A stretch of DNA of 64,000 nucleotides from Oscheius dolichura (taxonomy: Eukaryota; Nematoda; Chromadorea; Rhabditida; Rhabditidae): the NCBI GenBank assembly GCA_932521035.1, contig OW051492.1, forward strand, positions 10,292,001-10,356,000. Reading direction: 5' to 3'. Of the stretch, positions 57,619-64,000 are shown in pieces (position 1 is the first letter of the stretch; each line of letters starts with the position of its first letter). Under the pieces are notes generated by a model, which did not search any database, was not told the origin of the DNA, and worked only from the letters and a program-made list of their open reading frames with translations. The position numbers and the translations under genes are program-made.

Positions 57619-57903
57619 ATGATGATGGACGGGGGCTACTCGCCTCAATCGGAAAAGTCAACAAACACAGAAGACAATCCCACGCGACGGCAAGCCAAAC
57701 TAACACCAAAAAGAGCCGAGGGAGACAGCGACCCGTCTCCGTTTCGTAGTCCGCTGCTGCTGCACATTTTAGACTCGCGCGCTCCGACCTTTATTACACA
57801 TTCCCGGGACCGGGAGATTTTAGTTTTTGAAAGGGAACAACGAGTGCAGATTCGTCTTCTTCTCACTGTACACAACGATTGGCCGAGGCAGGCGTGTCTA
57901 TGA
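57619..57903 (+). CDS. Open frame, 94 codons, unknown
   Basis: ATG 57619 to TGA encodes MMMDGGYSPQSEKSTNTEDN, then TRRQAKLTPKRAEGDSDPSP and FRSPLLLHILDSR, a polar Ser/Pro/Lys-rich peptide. No homology recognised. It could be a first exon of the downstream formin or chance. Confidence 0.15.
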   Translation: MMMDGGYSPQSEKSTNTEDNPTRRQAKLTPKRAEGDSDPSPFRSPLLLHILDSRAPTFITHSRDREILVFEREQRVQIRLLLTVHNDWPRQACL

Positions 57904-58043
57904 ATAAGATGAGCCGGTTTGTAGCCTGTTTTTTCCCAAAGGTACAGGTGCCATACACTGAGCTCATTGCTCAATAGTGGGTGAAAATCGCTTTTTCTCG
58001 AGATTTTGACTCTATTTCTCCATATTTACATTATTTCCCGAGA

Positions 58044-58085
58044 GCCACAGTTCACACGCCGTGTCGGCTGTGGCAGCTGTGGCGC
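58044..58085 (-). repeat. Palindromic element with internal rearrangement
   Basis: GCCACAGTTCACACGCCGTG, then TCGGCTGTGGCAGCTGTGGCGC; the CTAA of the right half is replaced by GGCAG. Confidence 0.82.
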
Positions 58086-58862
58086 TCAAAATTCTCGCAG
58101 TCTTTGACCCCACCACAGTTAGACAGCTCCAAGCAGATTTATACACAAAATAAGCCTTTATCTTGTTTTTCACTCTGTATACAAAGAGAAAAAGATGTAT
58201 TTTATTACGCTGGCTACTATTCCGCCGGTGTAGGTGGACACACAACATAACAACAGCTGACTTTTTCGAGATTGTCGGCACACGTGTACAAAAAGAAGTC
58301 GGCGCTCTGTCACCAATAAACCACCATTTTTCCCCTGTGTTCATTCTCCTCCACGCTTTTTACTAGCCGGTACACAACTTTTAGACCGGAAATCTCTGCA
58401 ACGAAAAAGTTATAATTGAGGCTGTTTTTCTTCCTCATTCACGGCGCCCTACGTGGAGCCAATTCTCACTTGATTTACGTCCTCAGCCCGGCGAATTATT
58501 AGTCGCTACCGGAAACTTTTTGCAAAGAATAGAGGGGAGAAATAGCCCTCCATGGATGTTTTCCCAGCAGTAGTCTAGACTTCCACTCAACTGGGAGAGT
58601 GGAGTAAATGTATCTCTCTCCCTTTTGGGCTCTTCCCGCCTCGTAAAACTAGATGAACTCTCTCCACGTGTTGATTGTTTGACATCTCTCGAGTTTTCAT
58701 GTGATGGCAACAACTTGGAGGGGGCGCGAGCTGCTGTTTCATCCGCTTTATTTTAAAAAATAGAAGATTCTGTAGAGCTTCTCGGATTACTGTATAATAT
58801 TTTGTGCTCAAAACTTCCCTTTCCACTTTTTTCCTAGAATCCCGTGTTATTTTCCTGTCCGA

Positions 58863-59118
58863 ATGGATTTCAAAGAACTTCGCAAAGCAAAAATTTCTCA
58901 TAAACATTTGAAACGAACCGAACAGGACAAAGTTCGAGCTGCTCTCCTCTTCCGCCTGCTGTCATTACCTCTCAATTCCTCCGCTTTTCCCTTTTCATCT
59001 CATTGCAACTTTACCGTGAGATTGAAGCACAAATATTTGTCATCCGACCCCAAGACCTCTACTGGGGAAATCTCGCTGCAACTGCTTTTTTCTTCTGGAT
59101 TTTTGGCAATTAGGCCAG
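58863..59118 (+). CDS. Open frame, unknown
   Basis: ATG 58863 opens MDFKELRKAKISHKHLKRTE, QDKVRAALLFRLLSLPLNSS and TVRLKHKYLSSDPKTSTGEI, a basic helical-looking segment, and runs into a palindromic repeat at 59119. The true exon, if any, must end before the repeat; a GTGAGA lies at about 59015. No homology recognised. Confidence 0.2.
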
Positions 59119-59160
59119 GCGCCACAGTTCACACGCCGAGTAGCCTGTCTAACTGTGGCT
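59119..59160 (-). repeat. Palindromic element, full copy, reverse orientation
   Basis: GCGCCACAGTTCACACGCCG (first bases overlapping the flank), then AGTAGCCTGTCTAACTGTGGC. Confidence 0.87.
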
Positions 59161-62043
59161 TTCTGAATTCTAGCGTTATGTTTGCTCCGCCACAGTTAGA
59201 CAGCCTCTGCTATCCCCCAGAGAACATTTGTAAAACTTCCGATTCGTAACGATGTGGCTGAACTTTTCCCCAGTTGAAGACGACGACAAGAGAGAGTGTG
59301 TGTCATTTTCTCTCTATTATTTTTCACTTCCCGGCCGCCAACAGCTACACATCACCGTCCGCCACACTCTCTCCTCTAATCACAAATCATCTTCCGTTGG
59401 CAGCGGGCAGCTTTTCAGTCCATCCGAGCGAAAGAGAAAAATCCTAACAAGGCTGCCATCCCCCTGATTATCACTTATCAGTCAGCTAGGGGCAGCTTCT
59501 TTTGCAGAGGGCGGCCTAGGGGGTGGCGGCTATAACCGGTCTTTCTCTAATTCCTCCCTAGTTTATTAACATTCCTTTTATCTGGTTACTAGAGAAAAAG
59601 ACGGACAAAAGGGATCAGCTCAGATCGATTCGGGAGCGGCTCCCGCTCCCCCTCGGTGTGCTCAACGTTCAATTTACTTTACACTTGTAGTCGTCAGGGT
59701 TCCTCCTCCTCAGCTTTGCCAGTTCCCGCCTCCTTCTCCCCTTCTCTGCTTTTTTTACTTACTGTTCAGAGAGGGAATAATAATAGAGGAATTCGAGATT
59801 TTATGATCCATCTAATTCTCTATTTGGAGTCGGTTTATCGTTAGCAATAGAGAGAGAGAGAGGGAGGAATGATAAGACCGCTGCTGCGCTTGGCAGTCTC
59901 GTTTTCAATCCGATAATATGTCGAATTCCGGAGATTTTCAGCTGTTTGGCAGGGCATTTTTGGAATTTTTAAGCTTCGAGCCTTTCCTTTTTGTGCTCTT
60001 TTATTTCTGAATAGGCGGAACCCTCATTCTATCCCGTTTTTAGAAGAAAGAGGCCATCATCCCATGAAAATTTCCTCTTCAGAAGTTTTTTACCCTTCAA
60101 GCAATCAAAATATCACATTACCCCGCGTTTTTTTCTTCCAATTTCGAAGGAAACTGACTCCATTCCTTATGAAAATGGCCTTCTTTCTGTCATTTTTAGT
60201 TGTTGAGCAACGTAAATTATGGATGCCCTCTTATTTTCTCCATTGGCAGTATATTGACAGCTGTTATTCTATAATAAACTCGAAGTCAGAATGGGCCATT
60301 TCCTTGTCTTTTTCTGCTTTCTCCTCTCCCAGTCAGCTGACTAGGAGGGAATGTATCCTTTTTTGTGTTCTCGTTGTTTTCTTTTTCCTCAGCCTCTCTT
60401 TCTCGAGAACTCCAGACCTGAGCCGGATATCACGGTGTTTCCTTTTCTTTTTCTCTCCCTCTATCAGCTGTCTTTTGTGTTGTGTTCTTCTTTTTCTCTT
60501 CTGATTGAGATTTTCAGGTTTAGTTTTTGAAATCCTCCTCTCATGAGTTAGATTTCCGCCGGTAAAATTAGCTAGCCGACCAAAGAGACGGTTCGTTTGC
60601 TTCACAGCAAAGGCTAATTGGCATTCCTCCTTCTTTTTCTCCGGGGGGCTTAGAATTCCACGCGTTTCTTCATAAACAGACAGCCTTGGTCCAATTCTAC
60701 ACCCCTCCATACCAAGTTCTTGCCTTCCTCTTATTCCTGAAGAGATTTCAAGCAGTTCCGGGTGACCTATCGGTTTTGGCAGCTTCTTTAGACAGGATAC
60801 CGCGCTCCCAGTGGGTGGCCGTCCATCTGGAGAAGGGTTATAGTGATAGAAAGGCGACAGAGACAATGCAGCCATCCGTTTTCTACAGTTTTAGCCTATT
60901 TCCCCATTTTCTGGTAAAAAAACAGCCACAGTTAGACAGCCAACCTTGCTATCGCCTCGTTCCCTTGAAATATCTAACCTTCCCCTGCTTTTTACCTCAT
61001 TTTCCCTCACTTTTTTTTGAGTATCAACCGGTTTCCCAGATGTTTTGTGTCTCTTCTCAGCCTCTCCCCCCAAGGTTTTCCTAACGGGCGGCGGTAGTAA
61101 ATGACCTTAAATTGGCTTTCGTTTGGCGGGTCATTTCCCGCCTTTTCCCCTCTCTCTCTCTCTCTTTTACTACCTTGTGTTAACACAAGGGTGTTCCCAG
61201 GGATCGATTGATATGTTTTTGTCCCCCTCCCTGCTGCTGCCTCAGGTGTATGGGGTACCTCACCGCCTCCTACGTTTTCTTATCTCCCCAATTAGCTCAA
61301 GTTCTCGACCAATCGGCTATTTGAATTTCTTTTACCGCCTATTATTTTCAAATTAGAGTATTTTAAAGGACTATTTAGAGAAAACAAATGATTAATCATG
61401 CTAAAAGCTGCTGCCGAGGGGCGCGGAGGTGATAAGCTCTATTGATGCAACATTTATCAACTGCCGGCGGCCTACTTGCCTCTTTTCGAATTTCCAACAT
61501 TTCTGAAAGCATTTGTACAGTAATCTTCCGTTTGGGACCAAGAAAACTCCCATAGTTTCCGATTTTACCAGCTGGAAGCTGAAAAATACCCTTTGAACCG
61601 CGAAGATTACCACATATTGCCGCCTTTTGCCCATTGACAGCTCAATATTTACGGATTCACGTAATTTCCGTCATTTTCCACGCATCTCGTCGTTTTTTCC
61701 ACCCCTCCCCGTTTGACTGTGTTCCTCCAGAGAGACCTGTCTGATCAGCTGCTGCCGCTGTTCTCACTAGCTCTGTCATCATCAGCTATTGTGTTCTTCT
61801 CCTTCTCTTCTTCTGATGGCTATGAATTTGAATGACTTTGATTGTGACATGGAACAGGAAGGAAGGAACTGCCGCCGTCTTTATTTCTTGTAGCCAGATT
61901 ATTTTCTTCTTTTCCCACTGATTAGATTTTCCCTGCGCTTTCTAAGCTCCCATTAGTCATGGTACAACTGTTCCCAAAGCAAGTTGATGCTCTCTAGCTG
62001 CGGAAGCAGTGGCTTTTGAGTGTGGATCCCGACTTTTGAGAAA

Positions 62044-62082
62044 GCCACAGTTCACGCGCCGAGTAGGCTGTCTAACTGTAGC
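62044..62082 (-). repeat. Palindromic element, full copy, reverse orientation
   Basis: GCCACAGTTCACGCGCCGAG, then TAGGCTGTCTAACTGTAGC. Confidence 0.85.
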
Positions 62083-62762
62083 GGTTGAATTTATCCCGGT
62101 TCCTGGCTGTGGCTCTTGGCTGTGTCTTTGTGTCCAGCTCTTTTCGTAATATATCTCTCCCGAACTTTTTGCTCTGCTATGACTGCTCTTTTGTAACACA
62201 ATGGGTGACGCGAAATGTCCCCTCCCAGATGTTCCTCCCCCGTGCGTTATTTCGCCCTTGCTCTTCTTTTCTCATATGTTTTGCTACATGCTACGGCGCA
62301 GGATTTTTGCCTGAGAATCAGATGTAAGGCTGGAAAATTGCAGCCTGAAGCTTTAAACACACAGAAAAATGGAAAAAGTTCAAGTGGTAAAGGAGAGATT
62401 TTTGACAGAAATCTCTGATGATCCCCGCCTCCTGCTGCTGCTCGAAATATTTGCTCTGTTTCAAGTTTTTGTGTTGTTTGGTAGAGGGAGCGTAGCCCCG
62501 TCAATTTCCTGTCTAATATTGTTTCTCACACAGGTAATACTCTCGCTCTTTCATTTCTTCGGGAGAAGAAGAAGGGAGTTTGCCACTTGGCAGCAGCAGC
62601 AGCTCTTAGACAACTTTTTCACCTCCACAAGTGTCACAAGCAGCGCCTGTTCAATTTTTGCCTTACTTTCCAGTTAAATTTCCTCTGGAACATTGGTAAA
62701 ATTCGAGGAAAATAGGTAGAGACCCTCTTTGCCGCAGTAATGGTCCCTTCAGCCAGGCAGTT

Positions 62763-62788
62763 ACCACAGCGGCGTGTGAACTGCGGCT
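62763..62788 (+). repeat. Palindromic element, strongly shortened
   Basis: ACCACAGCGGCGTGTGAACT, then GCGGCT; only the GGCGTGTG part of the centre remains. Confidence 0.7.
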
Positions 62789-63261
62789 GTTTATCTCGTT
62801 CGCTCGAATTCTGCTCGATTAGTACCCGTACAATCTCCGTATTAAAAATTTCAAAGCGGTAGTACTAAATTTCCACTGCCAAGGTTGTATAGGTGATATT
62901 GCGGGGTAGACCGAGTCACGTCCCTCTTCTCTCCTTTCTTTTTTCCCTTCCAGCTGTTTTTGAGGGTCCAAATGTGCAGAAATTGGTGTAATTGTCTGCT
63001 GGTGCAGCAGAACCCAATTTTTTCCCTCTGCTCTCCCCCTACGTGCCCTCTTCCGATCTGTTTTCCTTCCGGATTACCCCAGGAAGAAACACGTCCGGTT
63101 GCTCTCGCACTTTTCGAGGAAGCGGTGTCTCATTAAATCCCCATGCCCCCTATTTTTTCTTCCTATTTTCGTTTCTCTCTATACTTTGATAGACAGCGAA
63201 CATACGGCTTATGTTCCCTTTCCAGAAATACATACCCCTCGGATAGTCCAAGCCGCCAAAG

Positions 63262-63947
63262 ATGGCGGAGGACGAATTCACCTGCCGGGTGCAGTATATT
63301 GTGGATGCGGATCCATTCGCCACGACATCGTCCAGCTATCTGGAACCGATGCGGCCTGTCACATTTAATTTTAAACTCCATAAGACAATTGGAGACCAGA
63401 TTCCCGATGTTATTCGATGTCTACGAGCACCGCATAAGGTAGGAGAGGCTTCAGTTCCTTTTCTTTTCCTCATTTTCAATAAAGATATCGATAGCCACAG
63501 TTAGACAGCTTACACGGCGTGTGAACTGTGGCTGCCAGTGATATTGAGGGCTCGCCACAGTTCACACGCGGTGTCGGCGGTCTAACTGTGGCGCTTGAAA
63601 TTTTACCCGTTTGACAGCCTGAAAACTTCATATTCTCTCGCTTTTCTCGCAAAATATTTGTATTACACAGAAAAGTAGAAGAAAAAAAAGTAGCCACTTA
63701 GTTTGTTTGGCTTGTCCGCTCCTCTAACCTGAATCAGCAGGTACTGGGGGTGAATTAGGTGCCACTAATAATATAAACCAATTATCTTCCCTTTAAACTG
63801 TCTATAAAGGTCTAATTTTCAGCCAGGAGACTCGACGCTTCAAGTCTACCGCGGTGGAGATGGAGGAGGCGGCGAATTCCACACGTATCTAGACTCGGAA
63901 CTCACGCTAGAAGATCAAGAAGATGAATTTAATATACTTAAAAATGA
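63262..63947 (+). CDS. fhod-1: FHOD-type formin, N-terminal part (runs off window)
   Basis: Exon 63262-63438 encodes MAEDEFTCRVQYIVDADPFA, then EPMRPVTFNFKLHKTIGDQI and PDVIRCLRAPHK. Exon 63823-63947 encodes PGDSTLQVYRGGDGGGGEFH and TYLDSELTLEDQEDEFNILK, ending in phase 2 at GTGAGT. The CRVQY...DPF start, the LRAPHK motif and the E-L-T-L-E-x-Q-x-D-E-F segment match the N-terminal regulatory region of FHOD1/FHOD3. These nucleate or elongate actin in muscle sarcomeres and stress fibres. The start ATG follows a CTTTCCAG acceptor at 63225, with 36 bases of leader. Intron 1 (63439-63822) carries two palindromic repeats facing each other. The catalytic FH1-FH2 part is beyond the window. Both fhod-1 and vab-10 are on chromosome I in C. 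elegans, as I recall. Confidence 0.9.
63494..63594. repeat. Pair of palindromic elements in opposite orientation
   Basis: A forward copy (63494-63532) and a reverse copy (63553-63594) 20 bases apart in formin intron 1; together they can fold into one larger hairpin. Confidence 0.88.
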
Positions 63948-64000
63948 GTGAGTCCATTATTTCCTCCCTTCCTTTTTTATTTCCATGATACAAAATGTGT

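Larger units (their letters stand above)
55929..63261. other. Long spacer before the formin gene
   Basis: 7.3 kb with no firmly supported gene. It holds palindromic repeat copies at 58044, 59119, 62044 and 62763, half-sites (for example near 56028, 56059, 58113, 59190 and 60925), CT-rich tracts and scattered short open frames. An acceptor CTTTCCAG at 63225 before the formin ATG suggests a distant 5' UTR exon or a spliced-leader site. Regulatory sequence or first exons of the formin probably lie here. Confidence 0.45.

Noticed and set aside
60064-60504. Plus-strand open frame of 146 codons rich in Phe/Leu
   Set aside because: T-rich DNA yields hydrophobic codons; no homology, no convincing splice sites, and CT tracts inside.
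413-63594. CRISPR array made of the CCACAGTTAGACAGC repeats
   Set aside because: Spacing is irregular (tens to thousands of bases), orientation is mixed, copies sit in eukaryotic introns, and there are no cas genes.

Overview
The window is a metazoan genomic segment, almost certainly from a rhabditid-type nematode. The main reasons are very short introns (several of 37-60 bases) ending in a strong TTTTCAG acceptor, the octamer CTACAGTA/TACTGTAG recurring in introns and spacers, and a protein set that matches nematode gene models. All gene calls come from my own reading of splice sites, phases and translated motifs; no database search was possible.

Layout. (1) Positions 1-1500 hold the 3' ends of two phospholipid scramblase genes in convergent orientation, one on each strand, with facing poly(A) signals. 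(2) Positions 3154-55127 are one plus-strand spectraplakin gene, the counterpart of C. elegans vab-10 (MACF1/dystonin/Shot). Its first 21.7 kb carry an array of candidate alternative first exons that feed into the first or second calponin-homology (CH) domain. These include an acylation-type start and a transmembrane start. Then come CH1 and CH2 (17.5-24.9 kb), the plakin domain with an SH3-like module (25.4-31.4 kb), a charged-helix exon (32.5 kb) and one 5.9 kb exon of plakin repeats that ends in its own stop codon (33.6-39.5 kb; the A-type isoform). The rest is a spectrin-repeat rod (40.6-53.4 kb), an EF-hand pair, a GAS2 microtubule-binding domain and a tail with SxIP-like motifs (to 55.1 kb; the B-type isoform). 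Summed exons give about 3,400 residues for A and 4,900-5,000 for B, close to the worm VAB-10A/B sizes as I remember them. (3) A lysine-rich, CaaX-ended gene lies antisense in a 5' intron, and a tRNA-Arg(CCG) lies in a rod intron. (4) A small two-exon membrane-protein gene on the minus strand converges on the spectraplakin 3' end. (5) After a 7.3 kb spacer, the first two exons of an FHOD-type formin start at 63.2 kb and run off the window.

The genes make biological sense side by side: spectraplakin and FHOD formin both act on actin and on the muscle/epidermis attachment machinery. I infer no operon.

The most unusual feature is a family of about 41-43 bp palindromic elements. The termini are GCGCCACAGTT and AACTGTGGCGC, with inner blocks AGACAGCC and ACACGGCGTGTG. 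There are roughly 20 full or slightly shortened copies and many half-copies, all in introns or spacers and in both orientations. Other non-coding structure includes a near-perfect inverted repeat of about 155 bp per arm in the CH2 intron, a second foldback family with ACCCGTAAA ends, and a 19-base C run.
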